Below, one piece after another: positions 8,687 to 16,935 of a DNA stretch of 64,000 bases. The first letter of the stretch is position 1, and each line of letters opens with the position of its first letter. The DNA lies in contig NZ_FPIR01000006.1 in NCBI RefSeq assembly GCF_900119155.1, forward strand, positions 62,001 through 126,000. Reading direction: 5' to 3'. Origin of the DNA: Ruminococcus sp. YE71. Lineage in GTDB: Bacteria; Bacillota; Clostridia; Oscillospirales; Ruminococcaceae. A program made the translations under genes and the position numbers. The notes under the pieces were generated by a model, which was not told the DNA's origin, did not search any database, and saw nothing but the letters and a program-made list of their open reading frames with translations.

Positions 8687-8763
8687 TAGTTTTCCAAGAA
8701 TATTAACATTTGCAACTGGAATAGACATAAAAAACCATTTTTTGCATAAAGAAAGGCTAAAAA

Positions 8764-9432
8764 ATGCTCTGTTTTTTGCTCACTTTGCTAATAATCTCGT
8801 CTGTCACTTATGCTGTCTCTTTCGGAGACACACACGCCCTCTCGCAGGCTGCCATGGACGGCGGCAGCCATGCAATTACGTTGTTTTTAACGCTTTCTGC
8901 GGCGATGGCGCTGTGGGGCGGAGTGATGAATATTGCAAAACACTGTGGTGTCACACAAGCTGTCACACTTATTGTAAAACGTCCGCTCTCACTCTTATTC
9001 CACAACGTTGACAAAAGTGTGACAGAAAGCATCTCCGCCAACGTCACAGCCAACCTTCTCGGTCTCGGGAACGCCGCCTTCCCGACTGGCATCGCAGCCG
9101 CAAAACAGCTCTCCCGACAGGGGGCGAGCCTTCGGACGAAGACCTTTTTCCTGGTGCTGAACACCGCTTCCATCCAGCTGATACCTCTGACAACAGCCAA
9201 AATGAGGGGTCAGCACGGCGCTGCCGATATCTGGGACTGCACCGTTCCCACGCTGATAGTCAGCGCGGGGGCGCTGGCGGCAGGTCTGCTGACCGCCGCC
9301 GCGATCTGTCCGAATAAACGTACATATGAAAATATTATTCTTCCGAAAGACGGAGAAAGGACTCCCGATGGAACTTGCCATGCCCCTGATACTCGCCGCC
9401 GTGCTGCTCTGCGGACTGATACGCAGAACTGA
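8764..9432 (+). CDS. spmA: Spore maturation protein A (nucleoside-recognition domain)
   Basis: A 222-residue membrane protein of the SpmA/nucleoside-recognition family. It has five or so hydrophobic segments and the family motif SANVTANLLGLGNAAFPTGI around residues 90-110. SpmA and SpmB together govern spore-core dehydration and heat resistance in Bacillus and Clostridium. The reading frame continues past the usual family length (about 195) and overlaps spmB by 65 bases; the last 25 or so residues are Arg-rich and not membrane-like, so the normal stop may have been lost through an indel. Start ATG 8764 follows AAAGG. Cotranscribed with spmB. Confidence 0.9.
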   Translation: MLCFLLTLLIISSVTYAVSFGDTHALSQAAMDGGSHAITLFLTLSAAMALWGGVMNIAKHCGVTQAVTLIVKRPLSLLFHNVDKSVTESISANVTANLLGLGNAAFPTGIAAAKQLSRQGASLRTKTFFLVLNTASIQLIPLTTAKMRGQHGAADIWDCTVPTLIVSAGALAAGLLTAAAICPNKRTYENIILPKDGERTPDGTCHAPDTRRRAALRTDTQN

Positions 9433-9877
9433 CGTTGTGACGTTATTCTGCGAAGGCGCCGCCGAAAACCTGCGCACCGCGGTCTCCCTCCTGCCGATGC
9501 TGATACTGCTCATCACCGCCGTGGAAATGTTCACCGCATCGGGGGCTGCCGATGCGCTCTCACGGGCAGTCGCGCCACTTGCCGCACGGCTCGGTTTCCC
9601 TGCCGAATGCACGCCGCTCATGCTCGTCCGACCCATTTCGGGCAGCGCGTCCCTCGCCGTGCTCGAAGGCATACTGTCCAAAAATCTGCCCGATTCCTTC
9701 GCAGCGCGGACTGCGTCGGTCATGATGGGCGCGACCGAGACCACCCTCTACACGATAGCCGCCTACTCCGCCGCCGTCGGCGAAAAGCCCCGCCCACAGA
9801 TGTTCATAGCCTCATTCGCAGCCGACATCACAGGCTTCATCCTCGCGCCCCTCGTCACAAGGCTGTGGTTCGCATAA
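9368..9877 (+). CDS. spmB: Spore maturation protein B (nucleoside-recognition domain)
   Basis: A 169-residue membrane protein of the SpmB family, with the conserved LMLVRPISGSASLAVLEGIL at about residues 80-100 and MMGATETTLYTIAAYSAAVG around 120-140, which mark the nucleoside-recognition fold. I choose ATG 9368 because AAAGGA stands six bases ahead of it and the N-terminus then begins directly with the first helix; an ATG 14 codons earlier has no site. Works with SpmA in lowering spore-core water content. A full-length dispersed repeat follows 60 bases after the stop and may stop transcription. Confidence 0.92.
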   Translation: MELAMPLILAAVLLCGLIRRTDVVTLFCEGAAENLRTAVSLLPMLILLITAVEMFTASGAADALSRAVAPLAARLGFPAECTPLMLVRPISGSASLAVLEGILSKNLPDSFAARTASVMMGATETTLYTIAAYSAAVGEKPRPQMFIASFAADITGFILAPLVTRLWFA

Positions 9878-9936
9878 AACAATTCGGTTGTGTACTGCTA
9901 TAAATGATGGTTTACCATACGGATTGCGTGACTTAT

Positions 9937-10150
9937 TGGGTGAGACCCTTTTGAAAAAGGGTCCTCCCCCAACCCCCCTCCCTAAAACTTCTGATTCTTT
10001 TTGGCAGGGGGCAGACGTTCTTTCAAAATGCGGCGTATGACCCCATTTTGCCATCCTTTTGAAAAAGCAGCTGCCCCATGCCAAAAAGATTTAAAAGTCT
10101 TTGGAAAGGGGTCTGGGGAAGAACCTTTCTTCAGAAAGGTTTTTCCCAGC
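9937..10150 (+). repeat. Dispersed nested-palindrome repeat, copy A
   Basis: Compact copy (about 214 bp). Left terminal hairpin 9937-9971 (GACCCTTTTGAAAAAGGGTC core), arm CCTCCCTAAAACTTCTGAT, inner arm CTTTTTGGCAGGGGGCA, a poorly conserved middle, inner arm TGCCCCATGCCAAAAAG at 10071-10087, arm TTTAAAAGTCTTTGGAAAGG, and right terminal hairpin (AACCTTTCTTCAGAAAGGTT core) to 10150. It fills most of the 400-base space between spmB and the next gene. See copies B to G. Confidence 0.85.
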
Positions 10151-10211
10151 AGGTCAAGCAGTCAGCACAGTAACTCATCATTTGCAGCAATACATAACGA
10201 AATTGGGAATA

Positions 10212-10254
10212 AAACAAAAAGGCACTTTTGTCACCGAACCGACAAAAGTGCCTT
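10212..10254 (-). terminator. Terminator of the CotH-like operon
   Basis: AAGGCACTTTTGTC at 10219-10232 pairs with GACAAAAGTGCCTT at 10241-10254. On the minus strand the stem runs into TTTTGTTTTATT. It lies 25 bases after the stop at 10279. Confidence 0.85.
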
Positions 10255-10278
10255 GACTAATTATTCTGTTATGCAGCG

Positions 10279-10569
10279 TCAGTCCGTGATGACGGCGCTC
10301 ACCTCATCGAATATCTCGGGCGCGTCGGCGCTCTGTGCCTTTATGACCACCAGTCCCTCGGGCATAGTCACCAGAAAATCGAACGCTCCGCGGTCGCTCT
10401 TCTGTCTGCACGCAGTGATGCCGTTTACCGAGAGCTCAACGATGCTGCTGTCCGAATACACCGCGATATCGAGCTGTCCCTCCAGCGCTCTCACCCCATA
10501 GATATGAACATAAGGCGCAGTGAGTTCGTTCTGATCTTTGTCGTTCAGATAATAAACTTTTTCTCCCAT
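10279..10569 (-). CDS. Stand-alone small beta-domain protein resembling glycosidase DUF4982
   Basis: A 96-residue soluble protein with no signal peptide. The segment APYVHIYGVRALEGQLDIAVYS followed by VELSVNG resembles the Ig-like DUF4982 domain found near the C-terminus of family 2 glycoside hydrolases, where it follows the catalytic barrel. Here it stands alone, translated from its own AAGGAGGAG site 50 bases after the CotH-like gene, so it is probably cotranscribed with it. It could be the remnant of a lost glycosidase or an independent binding protein. The family link is moderate; no activity is implied. Confidence 0.65.
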   Translation of the reverse strand: MGEKVYYLNDKDQNELTAPYVHIYGVRALEGQLDIAVYSDSSIVELSVNGITACRQKSDRGAFDFLVTMPEGLVVIKAQSADAPEIFDEVSAVITD

Positions 10570-10619
10570 ACTATCTCCTCCTTACCCAGAGGCCACCCCT
10601 TTGTTTATATTTTATCGGC

Positions 10620-12173
10620 TCACTTCTGCTTGAAAGCGTAGTTGAACCATGCAAATCTGTCTTTGAACCACCCGTCGAGCAGCTGATACGCGCAGTCAAC
10701 AGCCCACTCGTCCTTGCGGTTGAATTCTTCCCTGTATTCTTCGAGCATTTCTTTTTCCTGCCCGATGATCTTTTCTATCTCGCCCGAGCTGTAGAGCCCG
10801 TTCCATTTCGCAGCCGCCCTGTCGCGGAACCAGTCCTGCTTGATGAGGACGATGAACCACGGATTCGAGCGGTCGCCCTTATCCTTCGCAAAGCTCTCCT
10901 CGCAGAACGCGCCTGCCCAGTATCTTGAGGGGCTGTCGTAATAAGCCCAGTTGAAGTCCCATGGCGAAGTGAACTGCAATTTGTCTATCTTTGCGCCCTC
11001 CGCGAAGTCCACGCACATGAAGAAGCTGCCCTCGCCGCAGTCGTAGTCATGGACAAGCTCGTACAGCAGATACATATCCACCACCGAATCTATATCCATC
11101 ACCACGCCGACCGTTTCCTCGGCGGTCGTGAAGTCGGCTTTCACAAGTTCGTGATTCTCGTCAAAGGTGTAATACTCGCCCTTTTCACAGGCGCGGTAAA
11201 CTATCTCGAACACATTGTTTATGTACTTTTCGATGAAATCCAGCTGTTCCTGCGTATACACATCGTTCTTGACGCTGTAGCCCGCAGGCTCGAAAGCCCT
11301 CGTCTCACCCTCGATGTCGGTGACCTCATAGCCGCCGTAATCCACTTCAACAAAGTAGTCAAAGTCCTCGGACCCTGCGTAGTTGTCTATCTCAAGATAC
11401 CAGCCGATATCGGTCCCCGAATAATTTTCCCCGGGCTCCGTTATATCAACGCGGTTTTTGTTGACCTGACACTGTTCGCAGAGCAGATACAGACCCTTAT
11501 ATTCATCGTTGACGTACACATCCACGTAACGCGCATCCGAACAGAACGCATCGTCCCCGAGGAACAGTCTGCCGTATCTCAGCGCTATGTCGTTGCGGAT
11601 TATATCCCAGTCGGGTTTGAGAAGCACCCAGCTTTTGCACTCGGCGCCGCCGTTGAGTCCGAGCATACTCGTCTTGCTGTCGAACTTTATGCGGTAAGGC
11701 ACCTGATTTTTCAGTATCTCATTAACGTCGCCGTAGTACGCGCTGGAATTTCCGCGCACCTTTATCCCTGCGGAAGCCTCGTCGATTACCTGTCCCTCAT
11801 CGCAGTTGAAAACATCCACGACGCATGAGGTGTAAAGCTCGCGCGAGGTCACATCCCCGCCGCCTGTCGTCACGCTGATGACTGGCAGTTTCGTCTTTTC
11901 GGCAACGCCCTCTTCAAAGGCTTTTTTCGCGGTCTTGTCAACGCCGAACGCTTCATAAGTAGCGGGCGTTTCGTTTATGACCTGCCTGTCCTTCTGCTGT
12001 AGCCATGTGTGGCTGATAAGCTCATGAGAGCTTGTGTCGGCAGATCCCTGCTGTGAAGCGGTCGTTTCGGCAGCCGTGCTTTCCGAGCTGTTGTTTTTCG
12101 GCGATGAGCCGCATCCGACCAGCGAAGCGGCAAGCGCAGACACCAGTGCGAATATCGTGATCTTTATGTTCAT
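10620..12173 (-). CDS. CotH-kinase-family lipoprotein
   Basis: A 517-residue exported protein. A lipoprotein signal ends in LVGCGSS (Cys near residue 22), followed by a Ser/Thr/Glu linker. The CotH fold spans roughly residues 100-490, with IKVRGNSSAYYG, the KNQVPYRIKFDSK strand, LLKPDWDIIRNDIALRYGR, CEQCQVNKNRVDI and the active-site-like SPWDFNWAYYD. CotH proteins are atypical protein kinases first known from spore coats, and secreted versions occur in ruminococci with cellulosome-like or surface roles. The start at 12173 is preferred over the ATG two codons upstream because GAGGT is then seven bases away. First gene of a two-gene unit; divergent from a phosphoesterase gene. Confidence 0.9.
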   Translation of the reverse strand: MNIKITIFALVSALAASLVGCGSSPKNNSSESTAAETTASQQGSADTSSHELISHTWLQQKDRQVINETPATYEAFGVDKTAKKAFEEGVAEKTKLPVISVTTGGGDVTSRELYTSCVVDVFNCDEGQVIDEASAGIKVRGNSSAYYGDVNEILKNQVPYRIKFDSKTSMLGLNGGAECKSWVLLKPDWDIIRNDIALRYGRLFLGDDAFCSDARYVDVYVNDEYKGLYLLCEQCQVNKNRVDITEPGENYSGTDIGWYLEIDNYAGSEDFDYFVEVDYGGYEVTDIEGETRAFEPAGYSVKNDVYTQEQLDFIEKYINNVFEIVYRACEKGEYYTFDENHELVKADFTTAEETVGVVMDIDSVVDMYLLYELVHDYDCGEGSFFMCVDFAEGAKIDKLQFTSPWDFNWAYYDSPSRYWAGAFCEESFAKDKGDRSNPWFIVLIKQDWFRDRAAAKWNGLYSSGEIEKIIGQEKEMLEEYREEFNRKDEWAVDCAYQLLDGWFKDRFAWFNYAFKQK

Positions 12174-12323
12174 GCGCATACCTCATGTCAAAAAACACAT
12201 ACTTTCTCATCTTCATTATATCATACAGCACAACCGATTGCATGAACTTTTATCATATGAGCTCGAACACTTTTTTTACAGAACAGCGCCCGTTTTTAAT
12301 AATTCACACATAATTCACACATC

Positions 12324-12352
12324 TTGACAATCAGGGCACGATACGGTATAAT
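12324..12352 (+). promoter_or_regulatory. Sigma-A promoter of the phosphoesterase-mnmA unit
   Basis: TTGACA and TATAAT with exactly 17 bases between, 60 bases before ATG 12412. Confidence 0.85.
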
Positions 12353-12411
12353 TATTAGTGGAGCGCATCCTTTTTGCGCCCCAATCTGAATATATTCACA
12401 GAGGATACATC

Positions 12412-13254
12412 ATGAGGATAGCATTCATCACAGACATACATTCAAACCATGTTGCTCTCGAAGCCTGTATGCGCCGCATCGAGGAGGATGACATCGACGG
12501 GATAGCCTTTCTCGGCGACTACGTCACCGACTGCCCCTATCCGCAGAAGACCATGCGCATACTCACTCACATCCCCGAATGGTACGAGACATGGTTCATC
12601 CGCGGCAACCGTGAGGATTACCTGCTCGGACACCGCTACAACACCGCCGAACAGTGGAGTTATTGTTCACAGTCGGGTTCGCTGCTGTACACCTACGAGG
12701 AGCTGCGCGGTTCCGACCTGCGCTTTTTCGAGGATATGCCCATCGGCATGGAGATCAAGCCCGAAGGTCTGCCGCCCATATCCATCTGTCACGGCTCGAT
12801 GCAGGACAACCGCCTGCTTTTCGACTATCAGTGCCCCATCATCGACGAGGTGCTCGCCGAAACGAACACACAGCTCACCGTCTGCGGCCATTTCCACACC
12901 CCCTACACCTACAGAAACGGCGGAAAGACCATCGTGAACGTGGGCTCCTGCGGTCTGCCCGAACACGGTTCCACCGAAGCGACGATACTGATCGCCGAGT
13001 CGGACGGCGGCGACTGGGAATTCGAGCATATTTTCGTGCCCTTCGATACCGAGAGGGTCATCGCAGAGTTCGACAAGAGCGGACTTGCGAAGAAAGCTCC
13101 CGTCTGGTCGAGGTGCGCGATAGCCACTCTCCGCACTGGCACGAACAGGATACTCCCCTGCGTCAACCGCGTTCGTCAGCTGTGCCTTGAAACGGGAAAG
13201 CCCTTCGACGCGGAAGAGCTGTGGCTGCAAGCCGCCGAAGAACAGGGCGTGTGA
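12412..13254 (+). CDS. Calcineurin-like metallophosphoesterase (YfcE/MJ0936-like)
   Basis: A 280-residue cytosolic protein of the metallophosphoesterase superfamily. Metal-binding motifs are in order: TDIHSNHVALEA (D and H, residues 6-17), FLGDYVTDCPYP (GD), IRGNREDYL (GNxxE/D), CHGS near 125 and CGHFHTPYTY (GHxH) near 160. A C-terminal extension of 90 residues with Cys and basic residues is not part of the core. The start at 12412 was chosen for GAGGATAC upstream. Natural substrate unknown; this group acts on phosphodiesters or protein phosphates. Followed 12 bases later by mnmA. Confidence 0.88.
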   Translation: MRIAFITDIHSNHVALEACMRRIEEDDIDGIAFLGDYVTDCPYPQKTMRILTHIPEWYETWFIRGNREDYLLGHRYNTAEQWSYCSQSGSLLYTYEELRGSDLRFFEDMPIGMEIKPEGLPPISICHGSMQDNRLLFDYQCPIIDEVLAETNTQLTVCGHFHTPYTYRNGGKTIVNVGSCGLPEHGSTEATILIAESDGGDWEFEHIFVPFDTERVIAEFDKSGLAKKAPVWSRCAIATLRTGTNRILPCVNRVRQLCLETGKPFDAEELWLQAAEEQGV

Positions 13255-13266
13255 GAAGGAGATACT

Positions 13267-14298
13267 ATGGATAAGAAAAGAGTCCTTTGCGCACTCAGCG
13301 GAGGCGCGGACAGCTCGGCGGCGGCGAAGCTGCTGCTCGAAGAGGGCTATGAGGTCGAGGGCGCGTCGATGTTCCTCTGCCTGCCCGACTGCATCGACGA
13401 CGCGAAAAAGGTCGCCGAAAAGCTCGGCATCCGCTTCCACCCATTCGTGCTGATACACACCTTCGAGCAGAAGGTCATCGAAGATTTCATCGTGACATAT
13501 CTCCGCGGCGGCACCCCGAACCCCTGCATCGAGTGCAACAAATACCTGAAATTCGGGAAGTTCCTCGACATGGCGCTGGAACTGGGATTCGACTACATCG
13601 CGACGGGGCATTACGTCCGCCGCGAGTTCGACGAAAAGCTCGGCAGGTGGCAGCTGATGCGCTCCCCCAACCGCGAAAAAGACCAGAGCTACGTGCTCTA
13701 CGGGCTGACTCAGGAACAGCTCGCACACACCCTCTTCCCCGTCGGCTGCATGAACAAGTCGGAGATACTCGACATCGTTCACGGGGACGGTCTCGTCAGT
13801 GAGGACAAGCCCGAAAGTCAGGACATCTGCTTCATCCCCGACGGCGACTACGCAGGTTTCATCACCCGCCGCGTCGGCGAGCCCCCTCACGGCGACATCC
13901 TGCTGACCGACGGCACAAAGCTCGGCGAACACAAGGGTCTGATGAGGTACACCATCGGACAGCGCAAGGGCATCGGGGTCAGCTATAGCGAACGTCTGTT
14001 CGTGGTAGACAAGCGCCGCAGGGATAACACGCTGATACTCGGGCGCGAGGACGAGCTTTGCCGCAGCGAACTCACCGCCTGCGAGCTGAACCTTGTGAGA
14101 TACGCCGACCTGCCCGACGGGTTCCGCTGCACCTGCCAGACACGCTACCACCAGAAAGACGTGCCCTGCACCCTCCACCCCCTTGGCGAAGGACGCATCC
14201 GCGTCGAGTTCGACCTCCCGCACCGCGCGATCTGCCGCGGCCAGTCGGTCGTATTCTACGATGGCAACTACGTCGTGGGCGGCGGTAAGATAGAGTGA
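13267..14298 (+). CDS. mnmA: tRNA-specific 2-thiouridylase MnmA
   Basis: A 343-residue PP-loop ATPase that installs the 2-thio group of wobble uridine in tRNA-Lys, -Glu and -Gln. The PP-loop SGGADSS is at residues 11-17, the first catalytic Cys in GGTPNPCIECN, the tRNA-gating GHYVRREF motif near 115, and the second catalytic Cys in ESQDICFIP near 185. The C-terminal beta-barrel is present and complete. Ribosome site AAGGAG. It needs sulfur from a cysteine desulfurase, which is not in this window. Repeat copy B starts 22 bases after the stop. Confidence 0.95.
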   Translation: MDKKRVLCALSGGADSSAAAKLLLEEGYEVEGASMFLCLPDCIDDAKKVAEKLGIRFHPFVLIHTFEQKVIEDFIVTYLRGGTPNPCIECNKYLKFGKFLDMALELGFDYIATGHYVRREFDEKLGRWQLMRSPNREKDQSYVLYGLTQEQLAHTLFPVGCMNKSEILDIVHGDGLVSEDKPESQDICFIPDGDYAGFITRRVGEPPHGDILLTDGTKLGEHKGLMRYTIGQRKGIGVSYSERLFVVDKRRRDNTLILGREDELCRSELTACELNLVRYADLPDGFRCTCQTRYHQKDVPCTLHPLGEGRIRVEFDLPHRAICRGQSVVFYDGNYVVGGGKIE

Positions 14299-14320
14299 GT
14301 ACGCCTTCAGAGGGTTTTCA

Positions 14321-14651
14321 CGGGGGAAACCTTTCTGAAGAAAGGTTCTCCCCTTGCCGTGCGCAGCTAAGGCGGCCCCCATTCCAAAGACTTTTAATAT
14401 GTTGTTCGTTTGTTGTGGTGGGGATGATAGACTCTCTCCGCTTCATGTGATACCAACTGACAAATACGCTCAAATGGTGCGTTACGCTCTATTCAACGTC
14501 TTTTTGGCAAGGGGCAAGCAATATAACAGAAGAATTACAATCTTCCCGACCTTCACACACTTAGAAAGAATCACCAAAAAGCCAAAAAGTATTAAAAGTT
14601 TTAGTGAGGGGGTTTGGGGGAAGACCCTTTTTCAAAAGGGTCTCCCCCAAG
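14321..14651 (+). repeat. Dispersed nested-palindrome repeat, copy B (full length)
   Basis: 331 bp between mnmA and the convergent small-protein terminator. Left hairpin 14321-14356 (AACCTTTCTGAAGAAAGGTT core), then the optional module GCCGTGCGCAGCTAAGGCGG, arm TTCCAAAGACTTTTAATATG, a long middle that shares TGTTGTTCGTTTGTTGTGG with copy C, inner arm CTTTTTGGCAAGGGGCA, conserved core with CAATCTTCCCGACC, right arm TATTAAAAGTTTTAGTGAGG and right hairpin 14614-14650 (TTGGGGGAAGACCC... pairing with GGGTCTCCCCCAA). Confidence 0.88.
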
Positions 14652-14691
14652 AAAGAAACCCCGCCGACGAGCGCATCACTCATCGGCGGGG
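14652..14691 (-). terminator. Terminator of the pyridoxal kinase unit
   Basis: CCCCGCCGA at 14659-14667 pairs with TCGGCGGGG at 14683-14691; the minus strand continues TTTCTTTC. The stem overlaps the last codons of the small gene ending at 14676. Confidence 0.85.
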
Positions 14692-14930
14692 TTTTCACTA
14701 TCCTCTTTTTTGGACATTTCTTCTATCAGCATCAGATCTTCGCGGTGTTTTCGGGTCTTTTTGTCCATGGTGATCAGCAGCGGCAGAAGCACTACCATCA
14801 TCACGATGACGATGCCCATTCCCTTGAGAAGTCCGCCTGTCTGTTCTGTACCGAAGTCAAAGCGGTCGTTTTCGGAGGTCTGAGAGCTGACTTCCTCCTC
14901 GCTCTCGGCGGTAAACAATTCAAGCTCCAT
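14676..14930 (-). CDS. Small single-pass membrane protein (84 aa), function unknown
   Basis: An 84-residue protein: acidic Ser/Glu-rich N-terminus of about 33 residues, one strong hydrophobic helix (GMGIVIVMMVVLLPLLITM, about residues 37-55), then a highly charged Lys/Glu/Arg tail. Translation start at 14930 is supported by GAGGTG six bases upstream, ten bases after the pyridoxal kinase stop, so it is cotranscribed with that gene. No domain recognised. The sequence gives no link to vitamin B6 metabolism beyond the shared transcript. Confidence 0.7.
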   Translation of the reverse strand: MELELFTAESEEEVSSQTSENDRFDFGTEQTGGLLKGMGIVIVMMVVLLPLLITMDKKTRKHREDLMLIEEMSKKEDSENPADE

Positions 14931-14940
14931 TTTGCACACC

Positions 14941-15792
14941 TCACACGTCGATATACTTTCGGCAGCGTTCGGCGAGCATACCGAGACACGGCTCGAAGCG
15001 TACAGCGTACCAGTGTTCTTCACGTATCGGAAGAGTCGCTTTTATGCAGTCGTGAGTGAATTCGGCGGCAAGGTCGAGGGCGGTCTGCATATCCATGCCG
15101 AGGGTCATGCCCCCCGACAGCACGCTCGAAAAAATATCCCCCGTGCTGTGGAAGCTCCCCGAGATATTCTCACAGGAAGCGGTCACGAATTCGCCCGTGC
15201 GTGCGACGTAAGCCATCGCGCCGTTGTGAGCCTTATCGGTGCTCGCGCCCGTCATTATCGCGGTGCCGCAGCCGAGAGCCGTCAGCCGCATGAGCATACT
15301 CTGTATCTCATCGGCGGTGAGGTCGTTGCGGTAATTCTGTCCCAGCAGCAGAGCCGCTTCGGTGGCATTCGGGAGTATCACATCCGCGTCAGCGCAGAGC
15401 GACTTCATAGCGGTAACGAACTTGCTGTCAAAACCCGAGTACATCCGTCCGCCGTCGCCCATAACGGGGTCAACGACCACGAGGGTGTCCTCGGTGCGGA
15501 AATCGGCGATGAGCTTTCTGATGATAGACACCTGTTCCAGCGAGCCGAGGTAGCCCGTGTAGATAGTGTTGAAGGTCAGCCCGAGCCGTTTCCAGTGAGC
15601 GGTTATCCCCTCGATATCGTCCGTGAGGTCGCGGAAAGTGAATCCCGAGAAACCGCTGCCCGTGTGAGTCGAGAGAACAGCCGTCGGCAGGACTATCGTC
15701 TCGACGCCCATCGCCGAAATGACGGGCAGAGCCGCCGTCAGCGAGCATTTGCCGAAGCAGGATATATCTTGTATCGTCAGCAGACGTTTCAT
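14941..15792 (-). CDS. Pyridoxal/pyridoxine kinase (PdxK/PdxY type)
   Basis: A 283-residue ribokinase-superfamily enzyme that phosphorylates vitamin B6 vitamers. The N-terminal MKRLLTIQDISCFGKCSLTAALPVISAMG and LPTAVLSTHTG are typical of the clostridial pyridoxal kinases; VVDPVMGDGG and LPNATEAALLLG mark the nucleotide and substrate regions. The anion-hole motif, usually GTGD, reads STGD (about residue 217), keeping the catalytic Asp but replacing the first Gly. Starts with MKRLL at 15792. Followed by a small membrane protein. Assignment to B6 kinase rather than another family member is by overall similarity. Confidence 0.88.
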   Translation of the reverse strand: MKRLLTIQDISCFGKCSLTAALPVISAMGVETIVLPTAVLSTHTGSGFSGFTFRDLTDDIEGITAHWKRLGLTFNTIYTGYLGSLEQVSIIRKLIADFRTEDTLVVVDPVMGDGGRMYSGFDSKFVTAMKSLCADADVILPNATEAALLLGQNYRNDLTADEIQSMLMRLTALGCGTAIMTGASTDKAHNGAMAYVARTGEFVTASCENISGSFHSTGDIFSSVLSGGMTLGMDMQTALDLAAEFTHDCIKATLPIREEHWYAVRFEPCLGMLAERCRKYIDV

Positions 15793-15861
15793 GCCGAGCT
15801 CCCCTTTCTCACGAATTTAGCAGCCTATATTATAGCACTAAAGCGCTGAAAAGTCAATGCA

Positions 15862-15908
15862 CAAAATGTTAAAAGAGCTTCTGTACATTTTACTGTACAG
15901 AAGCTCTT
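15862..15908 (-). terminator. Terminator of the SPFH operon
   Basis: AAGAGCTTCTGTACA at 15873-15887 pairs perfectly with TGTACAGAAGCTCTT at 15894-15908 around six bases, followed on the minus strand by TTAACATTTTG. Confidence 0.85.
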
Positions 15909-15920
15909 GCTTGTTTCGGT

Positions 15921-16895
15921 TTAGTCAGTGAGGTACTTCTTGGTGGGAGCGGGGGAAACGACCTTCTTGGGAGGTTCGGTCACAACGCCCTTGATACCTG
16001 CTGCCAGACCTGCAAGACCCTGGATCTCGCTCGGGATAATGATCTTGGTAGCCTGACCGTCAGCAGCCTTAGCGAACGCCTCAAGGCTCTTGAGCTGGAT
16101 AACAGCGTCGTTCGGGTTAGCAGCATTCAGCTTTTCGATGGAGAGCGCCAGAGCGTTCTGAACCATCTCGATAGCCTGTGCTTCACCCTGTGCTTCGAGG
16201 ATCTTCTGCTGCTTGAGAGCGTCTGCCTGAAGGATCTTAGCTTCCTTGTCAGCCTGAGCGCGGAGGATCTTGGACTCCTTCTCACCCTCTGCGATAAGGA
16301 TCTGGGCCTTCTTTTCAGCCTCAGCCTGAATTACCTTTTCACGTCTCTCACGGTCTGCCTTCATCTGCTTCTCCATCGAATCCTGGATCTCCGGAGGCGG
16401 GATGATGCTCTTGAGCTCAACTCTGATGACTTTGATGCCCCAGCGGTCGGTAGCCTCGTCGAGCACGCGGGTGATGTTGGTGTTGATGAGGTCACGGCTG
16501 GTGAGGGTAGCTTCGAGGTCGAGGTCGCCGACGATGTTACGCAGTGTGGTAGCGGTGAGGTTCTCGATAGCCTTTATCGGGCGCTCAACGCCGTAGGTGA
16601 ACTGCATCGCATTGGTTATCATGAAGAAGATTACGGTATCTATCTTCATGGTTACGTTATCCTTTGTGATAACGTCCTGCGGCGGGAAGTCGATTACCTG
16701 TTCCTTCATGTTTACCTTCTTCGAGATGCTGTCGATGAAAGGTATCTTAACGTGAAGTCCGGTGCCCCACGAAGCGTGATACGCGCCGAATCTCTCGATG
16801 ACCCACACATATGACTGCGGTACGATCTTGATGTTCGCGATGATGAGTATTACCAGCACCGCTACGATGATGAGAAGAATTACGATTCCATCCAT
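15921..16895 (-). CDS. SPFH/band 7 (stomatin-like, QmcA-type) membrane protein
   Basis: A 324-residue protein: one N-terminal membrane helix (residues 4-22), the SPFH/PHB domain (about 25-185: VPQSYVWVIERFGAYHASWGTGLH, PPQDVITKDNV, TYGVERPI) and a long Ala/Glu/Lys coiled coil (about 185-250), ending in a Pro/Lys-rich tail. Such proteins oligomerise into membrane microdomain scaffolds. It is the third gene of an NfeD-SPFH-SPFH operon, the standard partner arrangement. The coiled coil needed for ring formation is complete here, unlike in its upstream paralogue. Confidence 0.93.
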   Translation of the reverse strand: MDGIVILLIIVAVLVILIIANIKIVPQSYVWVIERFGAYHASWGTGLHVKIPFIDSISKKVNMKEQVIDFPPQDVITKDNVTMKIDTVIFFMITNAMQFTYGVERPIKAIENLTATTLRNIVGDLDLEATLTSRDLINTNITRVLDEATDRWGIKVIRVELKSIIPPPEIQDSMEKQMKADRERREKVIQAEAEKKAQILIAEGEKESKILRAQADKEAKILQADALKQQKILEAQGEAQAIEMVQNALALSIEKLNAANPNDAVIQLKSLEAFAKAADGQATKIIIPSEIQGLAGLAAGIKGVVTEPPKKVVSPAPTKKYLTD

Positions 16896-16935
16896 GCTAT
16901 ATTTTCCTCCTTAGGTCGGACATCTGTCCGAAAAT

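Noticed and set aside
12667-14382. 571-codon open frame antisense to the phosphoesterase and mnmA genes
   Set aside because: It mirrors codon positions of two well-recognised enzymes on the other strand, a result of G+C-rich third positions; its product is low-complexity Val/Ala/Glu/Asp with no known fold and no ribosome site.
14354-14773. Peptide NVFLARGK... readable in repeat copies B, D and G
   Set aside because: The matching frame in copy C is closed by stops, and conservation is at nucleotide level in a palindrome, so a coding role is unlikely.
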